From Membranipora membranacea (lineage: Eukaryota > Bryozoa > Gymnolaemata > Cheilostomatida > Membraniporidae), in NCBI GenBank assembly GCA_914767715.1, contig OU612065.1, positions 40,612,001-40,672,000 of the forward strand: a DNA stretch of 60,000 bases, given 5' to 3'. The position numbers and the translations under genes are program-made. The notes under the pieces are model-generated. The model worked only from the letters and a program-made list of their open reading frames with translations. It had not been told where the DNA came from and ran no database searches. Each line of letters begins with the position of its first letter. The first letter of the stretch is position 1. This document shows positions 51,101-60,000 of this stretch, in pieces.

Positions 51101-54100
51101 AACTGTGGCCGCGTGATGAGGCTAGCAAAATCCTAGTTAGGTTTGGTTTGGTTTAATTCGTTGTCACATATATACATGTACATACATAATATATTGAAAT
51201 GATATATGGATTTGCCGCTGATGACTAAAAAACTAAAAGGTTCAAATGATAAAAAGTAATCGAAAATATCCTCAAATGTTATCATAAATTTGGATGGCGT
51301 CAAAGATCAGGTTCATCCATTACATCAAGAAATGACTCTTTGATTAAATAAAAACCACCCTTGCCACATAGATCGATTTTCTAGGATGCAATCGAGAAGT
51401 CTGTCTTGTTGCTAGTAGACAACAACAACAACAATAATTATAACTAAATGCTGGTTTATGATAATTTGATAATGTACTGGCAATGACATGATCTTGCACA
51501 ACTGAGATGTTTCCAAATAACACCATCTTATGGTATCATTTCATTTTAGCCTACTGCTACATTGTTTTAATTTTTCTTTTCCTAGCTATTGTGTATTAAC
51601 TTGTGTAATGTTTTACTGCTAATTAATGCCTGCGTGTACTTTGTAACTTTACCTGTCAATGTTCTTGATTTTTAGTTACATGTCTTTTTAATTCTACACC
51701 ATATTTTTATCAATTTTTCTGTTTTCTGGGTACAAGTCCTGAGGACTTATTCTTCTCCAGAATAAACATGGAATATATATTTCAATTAAACCACTCAAAA
51801 TCTCTTGTATTGTGTTCATCAACATCTAAAACTATTGGCTGCTTCCAAATTACTTTATTTTAAGACTACCAAAACAGTATATAACTGATATGAGAGGCCA
51901 ACTAACCGGATGAGTGTATAGTTGTGTCCCGATCGGCAGCGGTAGTTTGCTGACATGTTATAATACTGATATCCTGTAAGAGATCGAGCTGACTCAGACA
52001 TAGCTGCTGTAGATAGGCCTCTATAGATCCTCGCGTCTGGTTTCCTTTCAAACCTGTTGAATAACTAATCTATTAGTTTGAACTAAAATAACACATACCA
52101 ACTTTGTGATATTTAGATAAACCAAAACCTCTGGATATAGCCAGGAAGCACCCACCACTACATTGCTTCCTTTTCTATGTAAAGAACATTTCTAATTTCT
52201 TTTTGCCATCAATTTTTAAGAACACTTTTCATATTGGTTTTAGATATTATGAAAATGTGTGAAAAGACTATAATTGATTTGCGTCAAACTTTAGTCTTAC
52301 ACATTTTATACAATAATTATCCAAGATCTCTACAGAACATAGAATGATGGACTGTATTTGAGCGCTGACCGTAATATTGAGGATTCTTCATGATTCGGAC
52401 ATATAGGAAAGTAGATTTGAGCCAGTGGAGAGCGACAGACAGCCGAGGTATAGTACCCAGAACTATCTCAGCGTTCAGGTGCTCTATCAGCTTCTTATGT
52501 AAGCTGTATAATAAAGAGCTCATTGTTAAACCAAACACCTCAATAATGATTATAAGATATAACCAAACAACAAGCAGACTGGTCTCTGTGTGTGTCAGCC
52601 TTATTGAGTCAGGAAAAGGGGGGGGAGCATATGGGGAGGGGCAAACTCCAATTGTTGCTGACCCCGTCACGGAATTGTCAAAGTTGTCCGCTCATGTTTG
52701 TCTTTGAGCTTGATCATACATATTAATAGAGGTTGCGTAATTAATGATATAACCAGAGACTATAGATATCTATAGTCTCTGATATAACTTCTCAGAAATT
52801 CAGTCATCTGTACACCTGTTGTTCGGTATGTCGGCGTCTTAATCTATCGGTTAGTCAGTAAGATAAGCTGAACTTTTCATACCTGCTCTCTATCATCTGT
52901 TTGCCTCCCACAAGCCTCTCATATTTCATCTGAAGATTAGATTTAGTCATGATGACAGCCGTAGCCGAAGTGTCAAATTGAGGCCGTCCTGCTCGACCAA
53001 TCATCTGTAATATCTCAGACTCACTATATTCCTCGAATCCTGCGCTAGTGTAGTGCTGTGTAGATTTAATAATCACCAGATGTGCCGGCAGATTCACTCC
53101 CATAGCCAGCGTGCTAGTCGATACTGGAAAAGAGTTTGGGGAAATTAGGCCTCTAAGACAGAACAGACTAGAAACAAAGATCTCTGTTTTTGCACCTTAA
53201 TGAAGAACTGACAGTCACATTACAGGGATCTGTAATCAGATGTTGTAAAAATAGAGGTAGGTAATTAGGTCTGTTGGTTAAATTGTGTCACACCAAAAAA
53301 TGTCAAGCTACATACTTGTCCTTTATTTTGCCTACATGGATAAGGAAAATTCACTGTGTCCAATAGTGCACTGGTGAGAGGAGAAGACTCCCTGTGCTAA
53401 CTTGCTGCTATCAATTTGTGTAAATTATAAATATGCTGTTTATCGGATGGGTTATCGGCTATCTGATGTCCATCATTTTAAGCAAGACTTGCTTACATCC
53501 ATATGGCAGCTATTGAAGACAACCCAGGGAATAATCTGTGTTTGTATTAAAACCAACGGGATCCTCAGAAGGAACCATTTACCCTCTAAAATCAATGGTC
53601 AAAATGGCCATAACAGCCGCCAAAATGTATGGCCAGTATAGGGCTCGAACCCATGACATCCCCGTTATTAGCATGACACTCTAACCAACTGAGCTAACCG
53701 GCCAGATGGGATCACAACTGCCTCCATCATAAATGTTGAGACCATAGCCTGTCTTGACAAGCTTTGTTTTGGGGGATGGGAACAAAGCTTTATAACAGGG
53801 GTCAACTCTCTTACCATAACAAGACTTTTCTTAGCAATTTTCCATGTAACCAATAAAAGTAACTCTCAGCCTGGTGTTGTTACTGCCATTTCACCAGCTA
53901 CTGGTATCCGTATCAATATCAACCTGGTTTTTCTCTCAATTTTGTATTTTACTCTATTCCTTTGTTTCGGCAAATTTGGTTGAAACGCGGTTATCTCAAC
54001 GGTAGATGGAAGATTTTCACATTGACAAATTGCATAAGCACTTTGGTTACATTAGATGACAGCCCAAGACAAATAATGATAGTCATGATCAACGATCAAT

Positions 54101-57100
54101 CAGCGGTTCAGTGCTTATATTGATAGGCAGCCATTACCTGGTGTTGTTGGAACTTCCAACAAGGCCATGATGTTATACTCATCCTCACTGTAATTTATCT
54201 TAGATAACATAATGAATTTGAACTTTTTACAATTTTTATTTTGTAATTCTGAAACTAAAATGTCCAAAGTATTATACCATTATGGTCTTTTACTATCACT
54301 TTCATAATTAATTTTACCAGTTTTGAAATCCTTGTTATCACAACTGTAACAAATGATATCCCAAAATTTCACTATTTTCAGTAAAACTTTTCACTCCAAA
54401 AATCAGAAATTTAGCAAGATGTCAGTCAAATTTGTTCTCAGCATGATGAGCAGCAGATTTTGATTGGAGCGATTGTTTAATACGACTTAACATCAAGATA
54501 TTTTAAATTTTGTGACTAAACTAGCCTCCTTGGGTCTAAAACGTGCACACTTTCCACTCATAAAGTCTGAAAACAGGTTAAACAATGTTTGAAGTTTGTT
54601 TATCACCTATTTCTAATATCCATCCTGTGAGAGGTTGATAGCATCTTAAGTACAGCCCTAAGTGGACAAATAAAAGCTGCATTAGTTGAAAAGTCGCATA
54701 TGAAAAATTCAAAAATGTACAATATGTTCTACATGCCAGTTGCCGATAAACTAGATAATATTTCTGAGGCTTTGATCTGGCATTTGGTGATAAATTGAGA
54801 CAAAGAGAATTAGAGGAAAATAATTTCCCCTCAATGCTCATCGATCACCCAAAATGAATGATACATCCATATACACTGTGGGGTGATACATCCATATACA
54901 CTGTGGGGTGATACATCCATATACACTGTGGGGTGATACATCCATATACACTGTGGGATGATACTTCCATATACACTGTGGGGTGATACATCCATATACA
55001 CTGTGGGGTGATACATCCATATACAATGTGGGGTGATACATCCATATACACTGTGGGGTGATACATCCATATACACTGTGGGGTGATACATCCATATACA
55101 CTGTGGGATGATACATCCATATACACTGTGGGGTGATACATCCATATACACTGTGGGATGATACATCCATATACACTGTGGGGTGATACATCCATATACA
55201 CTGTGGGGTGATCCATCCATATACACTGTGGGGTGATACATCCATATACACTGTGGGATGATACATCCATATACACTGTGGGGTGATACATCCATATACA
55301 CTGTGGGGTGATACATCCATATACACTGTGGGGTGATACATCCATATACACTGTGGGGTGATACATCCATATACACTGTGGGGTGATCCATCCATATACA
55401 CTGTGGGGTGATACATCCATATACACTGTGGGATGATACATCCATATACACTGTGGGGTGATACATCCATATACACTGTGGGGTGATACATTCATATACA
55501 CTGTGGGGTGATACATCCATATACACTGTGGGGTGATACATCCATATACACTGTGGGGTGATACATCCATATACACTGTGGGGTGATACATCCATATACA
55601 CTGTGGGATGATACATCCATATACACTGCGGGGTGATACATCCATATACACTGTGGGGTGATACATTCATATACACTGTGGGGTGATACATCCATATACA
55701 CTGTGGGGTGATCCATCCATATACACTGTGGGGTGATACATCCATATACACTGTGGGATGATACATCCATATACACTGTGGGGTGATACATCCATATACA
55801 CTGTGGGGTGATACATCCATATACACTGCGGGGTGATACATCCATATACACTGTGGGGTGATACATCCATATACACTGTGGGGTGATACATCCATATACA
55901 CTGTGGGGTGATACATCCATATACACTGTGGGGTGATACATCCATATACACTGCGGGGTGATACATCCATATACACTGTGGGGTGATACATCCATATACA
56001 CTGTGGGGTGATACATCCATATACACTGTGGGGTGATCCATCCATATACACTGTGGGGTGATACATCCATATACAATGTGGGGTGATACATCCGTATACA
56101 CTGTGGGGTGATACATCCATATACACTGTGGGGTGATACATCCATATACACTGTGGGGTGATACATCCATATACACTGCGAGGTGATACATCCATATACA
56201 CTGTGGGGTGATACATCCATATACACTGTGGGGTGATACATCCATATACTGTGTATTTTGCAATTTGCATGTAATACTGCATGGAGTTCTCATCACACTG
56301 GTTTCATCATTAATACGGCATCGATCTGCCTATTATAACTGCTTATATGTTTTCACTCTATTTTGGCTGATGTAATAATATTCAATAAGAAATGTCTGAT
56401 TTAAAAACTGAAATCTATAGAGACTTTCAGTGAAGGAAAGGAAAGGTGATATATTACGTAATGAGATTATGAGTTATTATCCACAAATTACATGTGGTGA
56501 ATCCCTAGAGTAAATCAATATATGTTACACCACAGGGTCTCATTGGGGGTGTAGCTCAAGTGGTAGAGCTCAAGTTATAGAGTGCTCGCTTAGCATGTGA
56601 GACGTACCGGGATGGATACCCGGGATGGATACCCGGCACCTCCAAAATTTTAGGGAGGTGTCGGGATTTCTTGCACACAGCCTACCCTTAATTATGTGCT
56701 GTCAAGTCAAGCTCTAATACATGGATGATGGTTGATCTTTGGTTACAAAAAATGGAATTGCAATGGGACGTATCTGTTATTTGAATAATTCATCTCTGCA
56801 TTACTCTAGCTTGAGGTTAATTAAACCACTGCTACCACAGCTGGGCTTTGCCCAGCATAGCCACAAGTGAAAACTTAAATAGAGAGTGTTGTTGCATCAA
56901 AACATCTAGCCAGTAGATTTGCATGGAGTTGTATGAGGTCTCATAATGTAGGGAGTATCTTCTTCTCCAACTTTTGTCATCACTAATGGTGGATGGCCGG
57001 GGAAGAAGATACTCCCTACATTTGAGAGCTCATATAACTCCATGCAAAGCTACTGGCTAGATGTTTTGACGCCACAACTCTCTATTTAATTTTTTTACTG

Positions 57101-58411
57101 GTGGTTATGCTGGGCAAAGCACAGCTTTATCAGCAGTGGTCTAAGTACATTTTACCGATTTATCCAAACACACACCAAACACTAACCTAACACCTACCTA
57201 ACACTTACCTAACACAAGCAGATCTCCAGATATGAATAACTCTTCTATAGCTCGTCTATCAGCGTAATCCAGACCAGCGTTATGATACCCAACTCCGCTC
57301 ACTACACACTCTGAGAGAAATCAAATAACACGTACCGCTGAGTGAAGATCAGCCACACACATAAGTAGAACACATACCGCTGAGTGAAGATCGACCACAC
57401 ACATAAGTAGAACACATACCGCTAGGTGAAGATCAGCCACACACATAAGTAGAACACATCCCGCTGAGTGAAGATCAGCCACACACATAAGTAGTCTTGG
57501 ATGGATAAGGGACAAAGCCATAGGATTATGACACAGCTCGTAGGTGCTTGTGATGACATAGCTCGTAAGGTGCTTGTGATGACAGGGCACTTGTGGTTCA
57601 TATATATATCCGTGTCATGCGGCCATTTTTTTGTTATGTTTGTATCAAGAACAAAAAACAGAAAAGGTAGCCGCATGACAAGACTATGTAAGCCTGCCCT
57701 TGTTATTAAAATTTACAGTCGGCTGATCATTGCCTCATGGAAGCCTATCTAGACAATGTTTGTCTTAATTTTTAACATAACATAACTCGCATGGTCTTAC
57801 CATCAACATATACGATATTAGTATAGACATACACACAATATATGTACAAACATTAGTGTATATTCATAACATGATATCATAAATATATAAATAATATAAT
57901 ATATGAATATAGGTCTAACCTCTGAGAGCATTATCCCTGAGAGACATAGCAGTAGTTTGTAGTCTCTGTTTGGTGAATGTAGACAGCACAAGTCGGCAGC
58001 TGCCCTTACACAACATGGCCGCCGTCTGCTGTGTTCCTTTTCTTGTGGAGACAAACTGAATAATGAAAAGTACATCTTATAATCATAGCTGTCAAAAGGG
58101 AAGGATTGGTTCATTTCAAAATTTATTTAAGGAAAAGATTTAAAATGCTAGTCAGTCGAAAGCATGGTCACCAACGTATTAGGATTACAGATTTGTCCTG
58201 GTGGTTATTGTGTTAGGATTACAGATTTGTACTAGGCTGTAATGTGTTGGTATAGCTCACTATGAGAGTGGGTCGGTTCTTAGAATGCTTCTGTATAATA
58301 TCTGATAGTTTGTAGTTGAGAGACAAATCAAACTTAAAATCTGATTTTCCACTGGATGGATATCCGTATACATGCCTGGAGAGAGGCACCGGCCGATATT
58401 TCTCGTTCATC
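36162..58411 (-). CDS. HFM1: Meiotic DNA helicase HFM1/MER3, 3' part of gene
   Basis: HFM1/MER3 is a Ski2-like 3'-5' helicase promoting class I meiotic crossovers (family knowledge). Twenty-two exons join in phase: 58411-58261, 58055-57920, 57310-57209, 53123-52883, 52503-52370, 52053-51907, 50997-50906, 50392-50238, 49828-49731, 48881-48667, 48329-48243, 47416-47262, 43422-43319, 43049-42855, 42673-42168, 41817-41668, 41422-41358, 40762-39325, 38951-38734, 38502-38306, 37445-37179, 36478-36162; about 1722 residues. Order: end of RecA1 (MNEKYRPVPLSRHV); RecA2 with FVSTRKGTQQ, GYHNAGLDYADRRA, motif V TLAMGVNLPAHLVIIKST and motif VI QMIGRAGRPQFD; winged helix (KKLIEHLNAEIVLGTI); Sec63-like region (LWENSGYITKQLPGIGIKNA, NRHPPFGNTI); zinc finger TTCGHKCLNKRTCGHLCC; then a long Gln/Ser-rich tail with HGASQ repeats. 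Walker A and DEVH exons lie beyond 60000. The tail is longer than in vertebrates. The acceptor at 41817 is weak. Confidence 0.93.
37535..37750. repeat. 16-bp minisatellite (agctacagtttagttt), about 13 copies
   Basis: Near-perfect array in an HFM1 intron, ending 90 bp upstream (minus-strand sense) of the exon at 37445. On the minus strand every unit reads 'aaactaaactgtagct', containing a ctgtag acceptor-like motif. Confidence 0.95.
38208..38277 (-). repeat. tRNA-derived SINE head
   Basis: The minus strand starts GGGTGGCGTAGTGGTTAGGA (A box) and carries a perfect B box GGTTCGAATCC with tRNA spacing. The ends pair at 6 of 7 positions (GGGTGGC with CACTACCC). The D arm is poor, so I prefer SINE to tRNA gene. 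HFM1 intron, same strand. Confidence 0.55.
40527..40729 (-). repeat. 15-bp coding minisatellite, HGA[S/T]Q repeats
   Basis: In-frame in the large HFM1 exon 40762-39325: about 13 units of CACGGGGCCAGTCAG encode His-Gly-Ala-Ser/Thr-Gln, with a few HRASQ or RGATQ variants. Because 15 is divisible by three, copy-number change leaves the frame intact. Confidence 0.9.
41523..41578. repeat. 28-bp tandem duplication in HFM1 intron
   Basis: 'agctaagtataaaggtaggg' plus eight bases, present twice. Confidence 0.9.
43051..43112. repeat. (TATAA)n abutting an HFM1 splice acceptor
   Basis: About 12 pentamers. On the minus strand the array ends in TTATAG, directly followed by exon 43049-42855, so the usual polypyrimidine tract is replaced by (TTATA)n. 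Confidence 0.9.
43646..43731 (-). repeat. tRNA-Ser/Leu-like SINE head
   Basis: The minus strand reads GGTGGCTGAATGGTTAGCAG (A box) and later GGTTCAAGTCCTGG (B box), with a longer spacer as in class II tRNAs. No complete cloverleaf found. Confidence 0.5.
44152..47255. repeat. 35-bp satellite array, about 89 copies, in HFM1 intron
   Basis: The unit is about 'actacatatacagggacagt' plus 'gtatactacaagtac', with variants at tgtata/ggtata/tatata and cgac/ctac. It lacks stops in all plus-strand frames, and because 35 is not a multiple of three all three frames cycle through the same 35-residue peptide. This explains open frames of 682-1069 codons. It fills most of the intron between exons 47416-47262 and 43422-43319 and starts within 7 bp of the minus-strand donor. 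Confidence 0.98.
47629..47705. repeat. 35-bp tandem duplication
   Basis: 'catgtacacacatactcact' plus 15 bases occurs twice, followed by a partial third. The sequence differs from the 44-kb satellite despite the equal length. Confidence 0.9.
49379..49625. repeat. 38-bp minisatellite, 6.5 copies
   Basis: The unit is 'tattggttgatgtacgtatg' followed by a (tgtacg)-rich run. Found in an HFM1 intron about 105 bp inside the donor at 49730. Virtually identical copies. Confidence 0.97.
50597..50890. repeat. 26-bp minisatellite copying an HFM1 splice donor
   Basis: The minus-strand unit is about 'gtaagactcgggtacagggg' plus 'tgtata'. The true donor of exon 50997-50906 is GTAAGACTGC, some 15 bp away, and several units repeat GTAAGACT exactly. 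Confidence 0.9.
51049..51125. repeat. Inverted repeat, 28-bp arms
   Basis: 'ctagccatgtcacgctgcca...' and '...ggccgcgtgatgaggctag' are complementary with three mismatches around a roughly 21-base loop. HFM1 intron. Confidence 0.8.
52745..52788. mobile_element. 26-bp palindromic insertion with 9-bp target duplication
   Basis: The perfect palindrome 'agagactatagat' + complement (52755-52780) sits in a 26-bp segment, 52754-52779, bounded by identical 'tgatataac' at 52745-52753 and 52780-52788. HFM1 intron. Confidence 0.6.
53630..53703 (-). tRNA. tRNA-Ile (anticodon AAT)
   Basis: The 74-nt minus-strand sequence folds as tRNA-Ile. Acceptor GGCCGGT pairs with ACTGGCC, followed by discriminator A. 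The D arm starts TAGCTCAGTTGG, the anticodon loop is CTAATAA, and the T arm is ATGGG-TTCGAGC-CCTAT. It closely matches animal tRNA-Ile(AAT). The anticodon stem has one A-G mismatch and two G-T pairs. A TTTT run a few bases downstream is a good polymerase III terminator. No intron, no encoded CCA. It lies inside a large HFM1 intron on the same strand. It could instead be the head of a tRNA-Ile-derived SINE. Confidence 0.75.
53745..53800. mobile_element. Relative of the 391-441 palindromic element
   Basis: The left arm repeats 24 bases of the 391-441 element (tagcctgtcttgacaagctt plus tgtt). The right arm 'gaacaaagctttataacagg' is diverged, and the two are separated by about 11 G-rich bases. 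No clear flanking duplication. Confidence 0.65.
54860..56247. repeat. 25-bp satellite array, about 55 copies, HFM1 intron
   Basis: Unit 'atacatccatatacactgtg' plus 'gggtg'. Minus-strand frames have no stops and give a periodic MYHPTVYMDVSPHSVYGCI-type peptide up to 483 codons, an artefact. Single-base variants are shared among scattered units. Confidence 0.98.
56545..56644 (+). pseudogene. tRNA-Ala (AGC) pseudogene with two internal duplications
   Basis: The start GGGGGTGTAGCTCAAGTGG and end CCCGGCACCTCCA are those of tRNA-Ala, and the anticodon loop region CTTAGCATG gives AGC. The D arm carries a 14-bp tandem duplication (ctcaagtggtagag then ctcaagttatagag) and the T arm a 14-bp one (cccgggatggatac), stretching it to 100 nt. 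It cannot fold as a normal tRNA, so it is a pseudogene or SINE head. Confidence 0.8.
56824..57140. mobile_element. Foldback element, about 140-bp arms
   Basis: The left arm (56824 to about 56960, starting accactgctaccacagct) and right arm (about 57000 to 57140) are complementary over most of their length. They contain 'aaaacatctagccagtag' and 'ggagtatcttcttc' and their complements. The unpaired centre is about 40 bp. No coding capacity. HFM1 intron. Confidence 0.85.
57334..57500. repeat. 42-bp minisatellite, four copies
   Basis: Unit 'accgctgagtgaagatcagc' plus 22 bases, starting about 23 bp upstream (minus-strand sense) of the HFM1 acceptor at 57311. The 14-residue periodic open frame is an artefact. 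Confidence 0.95.
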
Positions 58412-59501
58412 CTAAAACAGTGAGAATGAGTGATAGCTGACTGGTGGACGAGATATATAATGCCATAACACACAGTACTGAGGGTATAACACAAGATAAT
58501 TTAATTACTGGAATAGCGCACGCATTCTGAAATGGGGAGATTACTCCAAGTAATTCCCTAGGATCAAAACTTAATAATCAAGAATTGACATGGGCGAACG
58601 TGGGTATAGTGTGGGTATAGTGTGGGTATAGTGTGTAGGCGAGGTTGTTTGTTTTCCTGATCTGTAACTTAAAGTGATGTACATCATAATAAGTCATGGA
58701 AAATACTAATAGGTCATTGAAATGTGTCATGTCACAATGAAAGGTCACACGGCGTGTAGAGTGTTTCACTGTGACATGATGGCGGGTGTTGAAACCGATA
58801 TGAGCGCACATCCCTCAAGAGAATAACAATATGATAGATATAATGATCATAGTAAATTGGTACTCAGGTGCTGCATGAACTAACTAACATTTCCACCTGC
58901 TCAGCATCTTCAAACATGCATTTAAGTTAAATGGTTGTGGGGGCCAAATCAATGAACTCAACAGTATGGTAGAAGAAGAGGGCAAACACGAGGCTGAGAG
59001 TCATGAGGCTGAGAGTTAGGAGGCTGAGAGTCAAGAGGCAGAGAGTCAGGAGGCTGAGAGTCAAGAGTTTAGCGCTGACAGTTGCAGCTATGAGAATGTG
59101 AATACAAGCTGAGATATATAACCGGAGCTATATAGACCTGGGACTATATATAGAACTGAGACTATACGGGTCAGCAACAGCAGTTAATAGGATACAAACA
59201 CTACATAACTGACAAATAAGGAGTCAGAACCCTGTGAGCTGCTGATCCGAGAGAAGCTGCTGAACATAGTAAAAGAAGCTGGTATATCTCGGATGATCAA
59301 CAATAGGAAGTCATCGGACTCCTCAGCGGAGAAGACCTTATGCAGTTCTGAACCTTTAATTTTTTTTCTCAAAACAAATATCATCCCCCAGGATATAATC
59401 ACACTGTAATTATAGTAAATAAAAAGACAAACTATCATAGCAGCTCACTGGTATCTGAGCTTGTAGGCAGAGGACAGTCTGGTTTACAGCTAGACCAGGA
59501 G
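58412..59501. other. HFM1 intron and GPCR upstream region
   Basis: No HFM1 exon was found here even though the protein needs motifs I-III upstream, so this is read as intron. A 15-bp unit 'aggctgagagtcagg' is repeated five times at about 58990-59068, and 'gtgggtatagt' three times near 58600-58633. The GPCR promoter should be here. Confidence 0.5.
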
Positions 59502-60000
59502 ATGTCTGCAAACTGGACATGGTTTGAGTCAGAGACAGCTGTGGGTTTTACTGCTGTACCCGTCTTAGTATATATATTTGTCCTCACAAACAACATACTG
59601 GTACTATTAGTCTTCAAGAATATGAAGAAACTCAAACCCCAGCACTTCTTCATGATTGGACTGGCTTTTGCAGATTTGATTACTCTCATACCGAATACTA
59701 TGACAGTTATAACTGTGGGACACGGTAGTATACTGTTATCTGAGAGGCTCTGCCAGTGGACTGGTGTGATCAATACTATGGTAGTAGGTACAACAACATG
59801 GATACAGTGTGGCATGTGTATCGATAAATGTGTGTCTATTATAAAACCTCTGTCACATCGGATGTTCTCTCACAACAACACATGGAAATATATCATATCT
59901 ATTATAATAGTGTTAGACTTTATATGTCCATTCGTGATCTGTGCCCTTCTAATGATGTCTAACTTTGTTAAGTTTAGATTTAACTCACATATCCCAGCGT
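59502..60000 (+). CDS. Rhodopsin-family (class A) GPCR, N-terminal part
   Basis: A plasma-membrane seven-helix receptor; its ligand cannot be told. The 166 codons from the ATG at 59502 run off the window edge without a stop. Residues 1-12 (MSANWTWFESET) form a short N terminus with an N-W-T glycosylation sequon. TM1 is at about 13-36 with N1.50 in LTNNILVLLVF, and TM2 has LAFADLI with D2.50. TM3 opens with LCQW (disulfide Cys) and ends IDKCVSIIKPLSH. TM4 is near 130-150 (IISIIIVLDFICPFVICALL). The usual D-R-Y reads D-K-C, so R3.50 is Lys, and the TM4 Trp is absent. The frame stays open upstream of this ATG, so an earlier start is possible. The gene is antisense to HFM1 and probably within one of its introns. 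Confidence 0.85.
   Translation, partial: MSANWTWFESETAVGFTAVPVLVYIFVLTNNILVLLVFKNMKKLKPQHFFMIGLAFADLITLIPNTMTVITVGHGSILLSERLCQWTGVINTMVVGTTTWIQCGMCIDKCVSIIKPLSHRMFSHNNTWKYIISIIIVLDFICPFVICALLMMSNFVKFRFNSHIPA

Noticed and set aside
54831-56296. Open frames up to 483 codons in a 25-bp array
   Set aside because: Purely periodic translation of the satellite; several overlapping frames give the same peptide.
44152-57500. Direct-repeat arrays as CRISPR
   Set aside because: Units are contiguous with no unique spacers, and the genome is eukaryotic.
59184-59815. Minus-strand open frames over the GPCR
   Set aside because: Shadows of the receptor coding strand; no splice or family support.

Overview
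The window is nuclear DNA of an invertebrate animal (inferred). Its genes are split into short exons by GT-AG introns, and the set is metazoan: LSM10, DCAKD, a selenocysteine-encoding MSRB1, an ANKRD11/12 homologue, the meiotic helicase HFM1/MER3 and a rhodopsin-family GPCR. Non-LTR retrotransposon remnants, tRNA-derived repeats and foldback elements sit between and inside the genes. Species and phylum cannot be fixed from the sequence alone.

Layout. 1-1764: no gene, repeat-rich. 1765-3411 (+): LSM10, 3 exons. 4246-7024 (+): DCAKD, 4 exons. 7907-12734 (-): an unrecognised 321-residue protein, 8 exons. A 403-bp head-to-head promoter interval separates it from 13138-17207 (+): MSRB1, 4 exons, with an in-frame TGA at the selenocysteine position. 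18480-18960: retrotransposon remnant. 20071-35227 (+): ANKRD11/12 homologue, 19 coding exons, 1271 residues. 36162-58411 (-): the last 22 coding exons of HFM1; its 5' exons lie beyond the right edge. 59502-60000 (+): start of a GPCR gene, probably nested in an HFM1 intron.

Gene models were assembled by hand: splice sites were read by eye, reading phase was required to be continuous across every junction, and the products were compared with remembered family sequences. Phase closes through all exons of LSM10, DCAKD, MSRB1, the unrecognised gene, the ANKRD11/12 homologue and HFM1. Only one HFM1 acceptor (41817) is weak.

The most unusual feature is tandem repetition tied to splice sites. Several introns begin with a minisatellite whose first unit is the 5' splice site itself, so the donor motif is copied from two or three up to dozens of times. 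Examples are LSM10 intron 1, ANKRD11/12 introns 9, 10, 14 and 15, and the HFM1 introns starting at 50905 and 47261. The last is a 3.1-kb array of a 35-bp unit. A second theme is very short palindromic insertions, two of them flanked by 9-10 bp direct repeats. The largest open reading frames (up to 1069 codons) are artefacts of stop-free satellite units and are not genes.
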